A stretch of 64,000 bases of DNA, from NCBI RefSeq assembly GCF_009834345.1, contig NZ_CP035042.1, forward strand, positions 310,001 to 374,000, written 5' to 3'. The translations under genes and the position numbers were made by a program. The notes under the pieces are model-generated. The model worked only from the letters and a program-made list of their open reading frames with translations. It did not search any database and was not told the origin of the DNA. Of the stretch, positions 37,160 to 44,913 are shown one piece after another. Positions within the stretch are counted from its first letter, which is position 1, and every line of letters begins with the position of its first letter. Origin of the DNA: Billgrantia tianxiuensis. Its GTDB lineage: Bacteria > Pseudomonadota > Gammaproteobacteria > Pseudomonadales > Halomonadaceae.

Positions 37160-38026
37160 ATGAAGCGACACGATGATATCTGGATCATGGCCGCGCAGTG
37201 CCCCAGCCGCCTGGGCACCGTGGATGTAGTAACCCGTTTCCTCAAGGAGCGGCGCTGCTATATCACCGAGCAGCAATCCTTCGACGACCGCTTGAGCGGC
37301 CAATTCTTCATTCGCACCGAATTCCGCCCCGAAGAGGCCGGCTTCGATGCCGACACCTTCCAGGCGGGCTTCGCCGAGCGGGCCGCCGAGTTCGAGATGA
37401 GCTCCGAGCTGACGCCGCCTGGGCGGCTGATGCCGGTGGTGATCATGGTCTCCAAGGCCGATCACTGCCTCAATGACCTGCTCTATCGCTACCGTACCGG
37501 TCAGTTGCCCATCGACATACGTGCCATCGTTTCCAACCACCCCGACCTGGCGTCGCTGTCGGAGTGGCATGGCATTCCCTATCACCACTTCCCGATCACC
37601 GCCGAGACCAAGCCCGAACAGGAGGCCCAGGTATGGCGGGTGATCGAGGAGAGCGGCGCCGAGCTGGTCATTCTGGCGCGCTACATGCAGGTACTGTCGA
37701 GCGAGATGTGCACCCGGCTCTCGGGCCGTGCGATCAACATTCACCACTCGCTGTTGCCCGGCTTCAAGGGCGCGCGCCCCTACCACCAGGCCTACGACAA
37801 GGGCGTCAAGCTGGTCGGTGCCACCGCCCACTACATCAACGACGATCTCGACGAGGGGCCGATCATCACCCAGGGGGTCGAGCCGGTCAGCCATGCCGAC
37901 TATCCGGAGGATCTGGTTGCCAAGGGCCGCGACATCGAGTGCCTTACCCTGGCCCGGGCGGTGGCACTGCACGTGGAGCGTCGCGTGTTTCTGAATAGGA
38001 ACCGTACGGTGGTGTTCCAGCGCTAG
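37160..38026 (+). CDS. purU: Formyltetrahydrofolate deformylase PurU
   Basis: Hydrolyses 10-formyl-THF to formate and THF, freeing folate after sarcosine demethylation. 288 residues: an N-terminal ACT-like domain (QCPSRLGTVDVVTRFL) and a formyltransferase-type core with the conserved NIHHSLLPGFKGARPYH near 195 and ATAHYINDDLDEGPII near 226. The ATG at 37160 is preceded by GGAGGGAAC. purU behind sox genes is a common arrangement that prevents trapping of one-carbon units. The terminator at 37103 suggests partly separate expression. Confidence 0.94.
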   Translation: MKRHDDIWIMAAQCPSRLGTVDVVTRFLKERRCYITEQQSFDDRLSGQFFIRTEFRPEEAGFDADTFQAGFAERAAEFEMSSELTPPGRLMPVVIMVSKADHCLNDLLYRYRTGQLPIDIRAIVSNHPDLASLSEWHGIPYHHFPITAETKPEQEAQVWRVIEESGAELVILARYMQVLSSEMCTRLSGRAINIHHSLLPGFKGARPYHQAYDKGVKLVGATAHYINDDLDEGPIITQGVEPVSHADYPEDLVAKGRDIECLTLARAVALHVERRVFLNRNRTVVFQR

Positions 38027-38145
38027 GCGATGCCTGAAAACTGCCTTCGCTCGCCGACTTTTCAGACAAGGCCTTGTGCGCATTGAGTCCCTGGCCATAG
38101 CGGGCTAGCTTGGTGGGCAAAACGACTGCCCACCAGGAGATCCGC

Positions 38146-40208
38146 ATGGCTGCCCCCTTCGACGAGCACGACCCCTACCTGTGGCTGGAAGAAATCGAGG
38201 GCGAACGCGCCCTGACCTGGGTCGAGCAGCGCAATGCCGAGAGCCAGGCCAGGCTTGCCGATACGCCGGGCTTCGCGTCCCTGCGTGACGATCTCCAGGC
38301 GATTCTCGAGGCCGACGACCGCATTCCCTTCGTGGTCAAGCGCGGCGAGCACTTCTACAACTTCTGGCAGGACCGCGACCACCCCCGCGGGTTGTGGCGT
38401 CGCACCACGCTTGAGGAGTACCGCAAGGCGCGGCCCGAGTGGGAGGTGCTGATCGACCTCGACGCGCTCAACGCCGAGGAGGGCGAGAACTGGGTATGGC
38501 ACGGCGCCCACTGCCTGCGCCCCGAATCGCCCGACGCGCCCTGGCGCCACTGCCTGGTGTCGCTCTCCCGCGGCGGTGCCGATGCCGACGTCACCCGCGA
38601 GTTCGACCTGGTGGAAAAGCGCTGGGTCGAGCCGGGTTTCTTCCGTCCCGAGGCCAAGGGCGGCCTGGGCTGGATCGACCGTGACACGGTCTATGTCCAG
38701 ACCGACTTCGGCGAAGGCTCGATGACCCGCTCCGGCTACCCGCGCATCGTCAAGCAGTGGCGGCGCGGCACGCCGATGGCCGACGCCGAGACGGTGTTCG
38801 AGGCCGAGCTCGACGACATGGCCGTAGGCGCCGCGCACGACTCCACCCCCGGCTTCGAGCGCGACTTCGTCAGCCGCGCCCGGGCCTTCTACGACAACGA
38901 GCTCTATCTGCGTCAGGCCGACGGCAGCCTCACCCGTATCGAGGTGCCCAATTCGGCCCACAAGCAGGTGCACCGCGAGTGGCTGATGGTCGAGCTGCGC
39001 GAGCCCTGGGAGGTGGCGGGCACCACCCATCCCGCCGGCGCGCTGCTGCTCGCCGACTTCGACGCCTTCATGGGCGGCGAACGCGAGCTGCGCGTACTGT
39101 TCACCCCCACCGAACGCACCTCGCTCTCCGATGTCACCTGGACCCGCCGCCACCTGATCCTCAACGTGCTCGACGACGTCAAGCACCGGCTCTACGTGCT
39201 CACCCGAGCGAAGGCCAGTGGCAGCCCGAGCCGCTGGCGGGCGTGCCGACGCTGGGCAGCGTCAGCGTGAGCGCGGTGGACGACGAGGAGAGCGACGAGG
39301 TGTTCGTCATCGTCAGCGACTACCTCACGCCGACCACTCTGCTGCACGGCCGGGTCGGCGAGGCGCTCGAGACGCTCAAGCAGGCGCCGGCGCTGTTCGA
39401 CGCCGAGGGGCTCGAGGTGACCCAGCACTTCGCCACCAGCCGCGACGGCACGCCGATTCCCTACTTCCAGGTGGCGGAGCGCGATCTCGAGCCCAGCGGC
39501 GATCATCCGACCCTGCTCTACGGCTACGGCGGCTTCGAGGTGCCGCTGCTGCCCGGCTATAGCCCCGGGGTGGGGCGCGCCTGGCTCAGCCAGGGCGGCG
39601 TCTACGTGGTGGCCAACATCCGCGGCGGCGGCGAGTACGGCCCGCGCTGGCACCAGGCGGCGCTGCGCGAGAAGCGCCACAAGGCCTTCGAGGACTTCGC
39701 CGCCGTGGCCGAACACCTGATCGAGCGTGGCGTCACCTCGCCGCAGCGGCTGGGCATCCAGGGCGGCTCCAACGGCGGCCTGCTGGTGGGCAACATGCTC
39801 ACCCGCTACCCGCAGCTGCTCGGCGCCGTGGTGTGCCAGGTGCCGCTGCTCGACATGCGCCGCTACCATTTGCTGCTGGCTGGCGCCTCGTGGATGGCCG
39901 AGTACGGCGACCCCGAGAGCGACGACTGGTCATTCCTGAGCGACTTCTCGCCCTACCACAATCTCGATCCCGAGGCCCAGTACCCGCCCATACTGCTGAT
40001 GACCAGCACCCGCGATGACCGCGTCCACCCCGGCCACGCGCGCAAGATGATGGCGCGCATGGTCGAGCAGGGACATCGGGCGCTCTACTACGAGAACGTC
40101 GAAGGCGGCCACGGCGGCGCGGCCGACAACCGCCAGCGCGCCCATATGCAGGCACTGGCGTTCACTTTTCTGAGTCAGACTTTAATAGAGAAGACTTCTG
40201 GCTCTTAG
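38146..40208 (+). CDS. Prolyl oligopeptidase-family serine peptidase (apparent frameshift near 39210)
   Basis: About 687 residues after repair. An N-terminal beta-propeller (starting DPYLWLEEIEGERALTWVEQ) is followed by an alpha/beta hydrolase catalytic domain. Ser lies in QGGSNGGLLVG, Asp in TSTRDDRVHPGHA and His in VEGGHGGAA. One base is missing near 39210 (GCG[G]AAGG); repair joins VLTRA to EGQWQPEPLAGVPTLG. The start ATG at 38146 follows AGGAGA. No signal peptide is seen, so it is probably cytoplasmic and cleaves short peptides after proline. It has no obvious link to its neighbours and is likely a separate transcription unit ending at the hairpins near 40240-40313. Confidence 0.88.
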
Positions 40209-40237
40209 CCTGTAACTGATTTGTTCTAGTTGTCCTG

Positions 40238-40313
40238 TTCGGCATCTGAATGGCTGCGCCATGATGATGCCGAAAGCCACTCGTTGCGCACTATGCGTGC
40301 GCAACGAGTGGCT
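40238..40313. terminator. Two adjacent strong hairpins after the peptidase gene
   Basis: The first stem pairs TTCGGCATC (40238-40246) with GATGCCGAA (40266-40274) and has an inner ATGGC/GCCAT stem. The second starts at the next base: 17 bases at 40275-40291 are the perfect inverted copy of 40297-40313, with the loop TATGC. Neither has a T tract. They probably end the peptidase transcript and shield the sigma54 promoter downstream. Confidence 0.65.
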
Positions 40314-40392
40314 GGTGGTCGAGTGGTTTATCCAGTTCGGGCTGCCCTTTCCCTTATTCGAATCATGCAGATGGACGGAAATTCGCGCTGGG

Positions 40393-40408
40393 TGGCACGC
40401 GCGCTGCA
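40393..40408 (+). promoter_or_regulatory. Sigma54-type (-24/-12) promoter of the ABC binding-protein gene
   Basis: TGGCACGCGCGCTGCA fits the sigma54 consensus TGGCACR-N4-YTGCW, with the GG and GC pairs 10 bases apart. It lies 68 bases before the start codon of the binding-protein gene. A matching element at 42162-42177 sits upstream of the permease gene, with the same downstream box at identical spacing, which makes chance much less likely. Confidence 0.65.
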
Positions 40409-40426
40409 GATCAATGAGTGAAGGTA

Positions 40427-40444
40427 ATGACCGGATAGTACAAG
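40427..40444 (+). promoter_or_regulatory. Conserved downstream box, copy 1
   Basis: ATGACCGGATAGTACAAG lies 18 bases after the -12 element. Seventeen of 18 positions match the copy at 42196-42213. It falls just downstream of the expected transcription start, so it could be an operator, an initial-transcribed or a 5' leader element. The GntR regulator encoded at 44155 is a possible binder. Confidence 0.55.
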
Positions 40445-40475
40445 TACAACCCACCCTGACCGGAGGTGACTGGAC

Positions 40476-41855
40476 ATGAAGAACCGGAAGCGACTCATCG
40501 GCTGCTGTTTGTTGGGAACACTCTTTCTGCTGAGTAACCCTGCATTGGCGGAGCGCATCACCATCGGTATTGGCCACCAGAGCATGGTGACCAATACCGT
40601 TGCGGGCGGTATCGTCCTGGAGAAGCTTGGCCTCATAGAAAAATATCTTCCCACGGACGGGGATTACGCCGATGCCGAGTACGAAATCATCTTTCGCGAC
40701 TATGATTCAGGCCCACCCATCACCAACCAGATGATGGCAGGCAACCTGGAATTCGGCGTGATGGGCGACTATCCGCTGATCGTCAACGGGGCCAACTTCC
40801 AGGCCACTGGCCGACATGAAACCCGTTTCATTGCCGTGACCGGATACAACCGTCAGGGGACCGGCAACGCCATCGTGGTACCGGTAGCCTCCGACGTACA
40901 CTCCCTCGAGGAACTGATGGGCAAGCGCATCTCCATGCCGGTGGGTAGCGCTGCCTGGGGCATGACGCTCAAGGCTCTGCGCGATGCAGATCTCGATGGA
41001 CAGATCGACATCGTCGACCAGAGCCCGCCGGTGGGCGTGGCCAATATCGCCGGCAACCGGATCGATGCCCACGCCGACTTCGGGCCCTGGTCGGAGGTGA
41101 TGGAGTTCCGCGGTACCGGACGCAAGATCTTCGATGGCAGCGAGGCCGGCGTGCCGACCTTTCACGGCATTGTAGTACGCAAGGCGTTCGCCGATCGCTA
41201 TCCTGAGGTGGTCGAGGCCGTGCTGCAGGCGACCCTCGAGGCGCAGCAGTGGATCAAGGAGGATCCGGTGCGTGCCGCCACTCAACTCAGTGAATGGACC
41301 GGCGTGGCCAAGGAAGTGCTCTATCTCTACCTCAGCGAGGGGGGAATCAGCACCCTGGATGCCACCATCAAGCCTGAGTGGATCGAGGCGCTGCAGTACG
41401 ATCACGCCCTGCTACAGGAAGAGCGCAACATACCCGATCTCGATTTTAGCGCTTGGATCGACGACAGCTATATCCAGCGCGCCTATGCGGCGTCCGGGCT
41501 GGATTATGCCGCCGACCTGAAGCGCATGGTCACGCCCATGGCGCAGAATCCGGATCTCAGCCCGGCCCAGGTATGGTTCGCCGACGAAGGCTTCGTCGAG
41601 TACGAGAGCGTGGCCGACATGGTGGCAGCCTTTCGTACAGCGGACACCGAAGGGCGAGAGGTCTACGCCACCTATGTCTACGATCACGACAGCGGGATCA
41701 AGATGTTCGGCAAGGCCGCCTTTCTTGCCGAAACGCCCGATGGTGAGGTGGCAGCCTTCATGAAGCGGGACGACTCGCAGGCATACGTTGCCGATAACGG
41801 TGGAAGAATGATTGCCCTGACCGCTTCAGGTGATGAGTCCCTCGTCATGAAGTAA
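40476..41855 (+). CDS. NitT/TauT-type ABC transporter periplasmic binding protein
   Basis: 459 residues with a clear signal peptide (KRLIGCCLLGTLFLLSNPALA, cleavage near 25). The mature part is an NMT1/SsuA-like solute-binding protein (ITIGIGHQSMVTNT; LEFGVMGDYPLIVNGANFQ; GKRISMPVGSAAWGM; DQSPPVGVANIAGNRIDA). At about 434 mature residues it is larger than TauA or SsuA (about 300-320), with an extra C-terminal domain from about 300 on. It has its own sigma54-type promoter and is followed by a T-tract terminator, so it is transcribed apart from the permease and ATPase. The ligand is unknown; the family covers nitrate, sulfonates, taurine and thiamine precursors. Confidence 0.83.
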   Translation: MKNRKRLIGCCLLGTLFLLSNPALAERITIGIGHQSMVTNTVAGGIVLEKLGLIEKYLPTDGDYADAEYEIIFRDYDSGPPITNQMMAGNLEFGVMGDYPLIVNGANFQATGRHETRFIAVTGYNRQGTGNAIVVPVASDVHSLEELMGKRISMPVGSAAWGMTLKALRDADLDGQIDIVDQSPPVGVANIAGNRIDAHADFGPWSEVMEFRGTGRKIFDGSEAGVPTFHGIVVRKAFADRYPEVVEAVLQATLEAQQWIKEDPVRAATQLSEWTGVAKEVLYLYLSEGGISTLDATIKPEWIEALQYDHALLQEERNIPDLDFSAWIDDSYIQRAYAASGLDYAADLKRMVTPMAQNPDLSPAQVWFADEGFVEYESVADMVAAFRTADTEGREVYATYVYDHDSGIKMFGKAAFLAETPDGEVAAFMKRDDSQAYVADNGGRMIALTASGDESLVMK

Positions 41856-41905
41856 ATGAAGTTAATTCAGAAAGATTTCTTCCCTGGTTAGAATGTTAAG
41901 GAGGA

Positions 41906-41933
41906 GGGTGCGGAAATTTCCGTGCCCTTTTTT
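41906..41933 (+). terminator. Rho-independent terminator after the binding-protein gene
   Basis: GGG-TG-CGGAAA pairs with TTTCCG-TG-CCC with a small internal mismatch, followed by six T. It separates the binding-protein gene from the permease-ATPase unit. In the 448-base gap 41856-42303, apart from this terminator, the second sigma54 promoter and box (42162-42213) and a GAGAGGTG ribosome site, I see only AT-rich sequence. Confidence 0.75.
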
Positions 41934-42161
41934 ATTGCCGATAGATATACGTGTTGTCAGCCTTTTTGGCGTTGTTGGTTGTCCTACTTGTATTGAATAA
42001 AGGGGGTGGGGATCAGGGTAAATGCATCAGTCTGATGCCTGTCAATTCCGATATGCACCACGCGGGCGCGCAGGCCAATTGCGGAGAAACTGCCTCTTCG
42101 ATTGAGTGAAAAACAAAAAACACCTTTTGGATTAAATCCTTGGCATCGATAAGCGAAGTGT

Positions 42162-42177
42162 TGGCACGGCTGATGCA
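42162..42177 (+). promoter_or_regulatory. Sigma54-type (-24/-12) promoter of the permease gene
   Basis: TGGCACGGCTGATGCA fits TGGCACR-N4-TTGCW with one mismatch. It lies 126 bases before the permease start and is the partner of 40393-40408. No sigma54 activator gene is present in the window, so the enhancer-binding protein must be elsewhere. Confidence 0.65.
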
Positions 42178-42195
42178 ACTTACTGGGTAAACGAT

Positions 42196-42213
42196 ATGAC
42201 CTGATAGTACAAG
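42196..42213 (+). promoter_or_regulatory. Conserved downstream box, copy 2
   Basis: ATGACCTGATAGTACAAG, 18 bases after the -12 element, differs from copy 1 (40427-40444) at one position. Sequences beyond the box are unrelated, which limits the conserved unit to the promoter and box. Confidence 0.55.
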
Positions 42214-42303
42214 CTTCGCCCCCGGCAACAACGACACAACAAGCGCCGGTTTCACTACCCACAGCGTTGCGCAGACAGCGCTCCCGTGACGAGAGGTGAC
42301 CTC

Positions 42304-43226
42304 ATGAGCTTGAACCCCAGTCCTCGCCCACCACTGTCCGAGGCCGTTGCGTCAGGCCCGTTCGAGAGCGTAGAGCGCTCTGCCGCCAAGCCGGCACCTG
42401 CCGAGGCGCAGCCAGCCGTCGATGGCGTGGTTGGCTACCGGCGACTTTTGCCCGTGAACTGGGACCGCTACCTGGTCCGCATCGGGGCCCTGCTGGTGGC
42501 AGCGCTAGGCTGGCATCTCGCCTCGACCTACGGCTTCGACTTTTTCGTTCGCTTCGACAACGTGCCGGGCCGCTGGTGGTGGGGGCGGAGTTCCTGGCCC
42601 AGGCCTCGAGCCAGGAGTTCTACGTTCATATTCTCCATAGCATGCAGCGTATCGCCATGGCGTACGGTCTTGCCGTGGTGATCGGCGTGGTACTCGGGGT
42701 AATGATGGGCCGCTCGCGCTTTGCCGAGGATGTGATACTGCCCTACATCGAGATCCTGCGGCCGATCCCGGCGGTGGCCTGGATCCCGCTGGCGATTCTG
42801 ATGATGCCCACTGAACAGTCGAGCATCGTCTTCATCACCTTCCTCGGCGCGCTGTTTCCCATCGTGATCAACACCGTGCACGGCGTCGAGCAGACTCCCA
42901 AGGTGCTGGTGCGCGCCGCCCGCAGCCTGGGGGCGAGCAACGCCGCGATTCTCTGGCACGTGGTGCTGCCCGGCGCGCTGCCGAGCATCGTCGCGGGGCT
43001 TGCCATCGGCATGGGGGTGGCGTGGTTCTCGCTGCTGGCAGGCGAGATCATCAGCGGTCAGTACGGGATCGGTTACTTCACCTGGTCGGCCTATACCCTG
43101 GTCGAGTACCCCAAGATCATCATCGGCATGCTGGTCATCGGCGGGCTGGGCTCGCTGTGCACCCTGCTGGTACGCAAGGCCTGCTCGCCGCTGCTGCGCT
43201 GGCAGACCGAGGGGGCCAAGTCATGA
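42304..43226 (+). CDS. NitT/TauT-type ABC transporter permease (apparent frameshift near 42568)
   Basis: Inner-membrane permease of about 307 residues after repair. It begins with a Pro/Ala-rich cytoplasmic stretch and a first helix (RIGALLVAALGWHLAS), then five more helices and the EAA coupling loop (VLVRAARSLGASNAAILWHVVLPGALPSIVAG). One G is missing in CCGGG at about 42568; repair joins DNVPG to PLVVGAEFLAQASS. The ATG at 42304 follows GAGAGGTGACC. It overlaps the ATPase gene (ATGA). It works with the binding protein at 40476. Confidence 0.85.
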
Positions 43227-44089
43227 TGCCGAGCCAACTCACTCGTGCCGCCGTGGTCGAGCATCCCCACAGCTTCCGTCCGCGCAGCGCCGGCGGCAAG
43301 GGACGGATCAGCGTGCGCGACCTCGATATCGTCTTTGCCACCGGCAGCGGCCCTCAGCGTGCCGTGGCCTCCGCCAGTCTCGACATCCAGCCGGGCGAGT
43401 TCGTCTCGCTGCTGGGCCCCTCCGGCTGCGGCAAGTCGACCCTGATGAACAGCGTGGCCGGCTTCGTCAAGCCGACCCGGGGCGAGGTGCTGCTCGACGG
43501 CCACAGCATCGTCAAGCCTGGCCCCGACCGCGGCATGGTGTTCCAGCAGCATTCGCTGTTTCCGTGGAAGACGGTGAAACAGAACGTCGCCTTCGGCCCG
43601 CTGATGGCCGGCGCGGGGGCGCGCGAGGCCGAGAGCGTGGCCAATACCTTTCTCGCGCTGGTGGGACTGTCGCGCTACGCCAACGCCTTTCCCACCACGC
43701 TCTCCGGCGGCATGCAGCAGCGCGTGGGTATCGCCCGGGCGCTGGCCAACTACCCCAGCGTGCTGCTGATGGACGAGCCCTTCGGCGCCCTGGATGCCCA
43801 GACCCGCAGCATGATGCAGGAGAACCTGCTGGAGATCTGGGGCGAGTTCAAGAACACGGTGCTGTTCGTCACCCACGACATCGACGAGGCGGTGTTCCTC
43901 TCCGACCGCATCGTGGTCATGAGCGCCAGCCCCGGCCGCATCATCGCCGACATCCCGGTGCGGCTGCCGCGCCCGCGCACCCAGGAGCTGCTCACCACGC
44001 CCGACTTCATGGCGATCAAGCGCGAGAGTCTCGCCCTGATTCGCGAGCAGACGCTGCGCGCCTTCGAACAGCAGAACCAGGCGGGCTGA
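43223..44089 (+). CDS. NitT/TauT-type ABC transporter ATPase
   Basis: ATP-hydrolysing subunit of 288 residues. Walker A GPSGCGKST near 72-80, Q-loop VFQQHSLFPWK, signature LSGGMQQRVGIARAL, Walker B VLLMDEPFGALD and switch His in FVTHDIDEAVFL are all intact. The start at 43223 overlaps the permease stop, with GAGGGGG upstream; longer in-frame sequence lies inside the permease gene. Typical of the SsuB/TauB/NrtD group, it does not reveal the substrate. Confidence 0.93.
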   Translation: MMPSQLTRAAVVEHPHSFRPRSAGGKGRISVRDLDIVFATGSGPQRAVASASLDIQPGEFVSLLGPSGCGKSTLMNSVAGFVKPTRGEVLLDGHSIVKPGPDRGMVFQQHSLFPWKTVKQNVAFGPLMAGAGAREAESVANTFLALVGLSRYANAFPTTLSGGMQQRVGIARALANYPSVLLMDEPFGALDAQTRSMMQENLLEIWGEFKNTVLFVTHDIDEAVFLSDRIVVMSASPGRIIADIPVRLPRPRTQELLTTPDFMAIKRESLALIREQTLRAFEQQNQAG

Positions 44090-44124
44090 GCCGGGATGGC
44101 AGGCACATTCGGCGCTCGAGTCGA

Positions 44125-44138
44125 CATGACATGTCATG
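44125..44138. promoter_or_regulatory. 14-bp perfect palindrome upstream of the GntR gene (candidate operator)
   Basis: CATGACATGTCATG is a perfect palindrome 17 bases before the GntR start codon, overlapping where its ribosome site and promoter would be. GntR/HutC regulators bind short palindromes and often repress their own gene. No second copy was noticed elsewhere in the window. Confidence 0.5.
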
Positions 44139-44154
44139 ACAAGAGGCAACGACC

Positions 44155-44913
44155 ATGAAAAGCCAGGAACTCAAGCTGCAGCCGGGCGACTCGCCGCAGC
44201 CGCTCTACGTGCAGATCCGCGACACCCTGCGGCGCAACATTCTCGAGGGCGGCTACTCGCCCCACGAGCGGCTGCCGTCGGAGAACACCCTGATGAAGAG
44301 CTTCGGCGTGAGCCGAATCACCATCCGCCAGGCCCTGCGCGACCTGCACAACGAGGGGCTGGTGTTCAGCGCCCAGGGCAAGGGCACCTTCGTCAGCAAG
44401 CCCAAGGCGGTGCAGAACGTGCAGCGCTTGCAGGGCTTCGGCGAGGCCATGGCAGCGCAGGGGTACGAGGCCACGGCGCGGCTGCTGTCGATCCAGGAGT
44501 GCAAGCCGGGCAAGGCGGTGGCCGCCGCGCTCGGGCTGCGCTCCGGCGACGCCGTGGTGGAGGTCAAGCGGGTGCGCTACCTCAACCGCGAGCCGGTCTC
44601 GCTGGAGAGCAGCTACTTCCCCATGGACATCGGCCGGCGGCTGTTCGGTCAGGAGCTCTCCGGCGACATCTTTCCGATGCTGGAGAACCGCTTCTCGATT
44701 CCGCTCGGTGCGGCGGACATCGCCATCGATTCCACCCTCTGCGACGAGGAAACCCAGCACCACCTCAACCTCAGGATGGGCGAGCCCATTCTGCGCGTCG
44801 AGCGATTGACCTACGACCGCACGGGTCGGCCGGTCGACTTCGAGTACCTCTGCTTCCGCGGGGACGCCTTCAAATACCAATTCCGAGTGGATCGGAAATC
44901 GGAGGAATCATGA
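44155..44913 (+). CDS. GntR-family (HutC/UTRA) transcription regulator
   Basis: A 252-residue regulator with an N-terminal winged helix (YVQIRDTLRRNILEGGYSP, then LMKSFGVSRITIRQALRDLHNEG) and a C-terminal UTRA ligand domain (LQGFGEAMAAQGYEATARLL, VKRVRYLNREPVSLESSYFP, ILRVERLTYDRTGRPVDFEY). UTRA domains sense small molecules, often the pathway substrate. Its stop overlaps the flavoprotein start, so regulator and enzyme genes are coupled. It probably represses this operon until the imported compound is present. Confidence 0.88.
   Translation: MKSQELKLQPGDSPQPLYVQIRDTLRRNILEGGYSPHERLPSENTLMKSFGVSRITIRQALRDLHNEGLVFSAQGKGTFVSKPKAVQNVQRLQGFGEAMAAQGYEATARLLSIQECKPGKAVAAALGLRSGDAVVEVKRVRYLNREPVSLESSYFPMDIGRRLFGQELSGDIFPMLENRFSIPLGAADIAIDSTLCDEETQHHLNLRMGEPILRVERLTYDRTGRPVDFEYLCFRGDAFKYQFRVDRKSEES

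Noticed and set aside
41984..42262. Minus-strand frames in the gap before the permease gene
   Set aside because: They cover the sigma54 promoter and box and have no coding features.
44136..44909. Extended N-terminus for the AprA-like flavoprotein
   Set aside because: This in-frame sequence lies wholly within the GntR gene, and the ATG at 44910 has a strong GGAGGA ribosome site.
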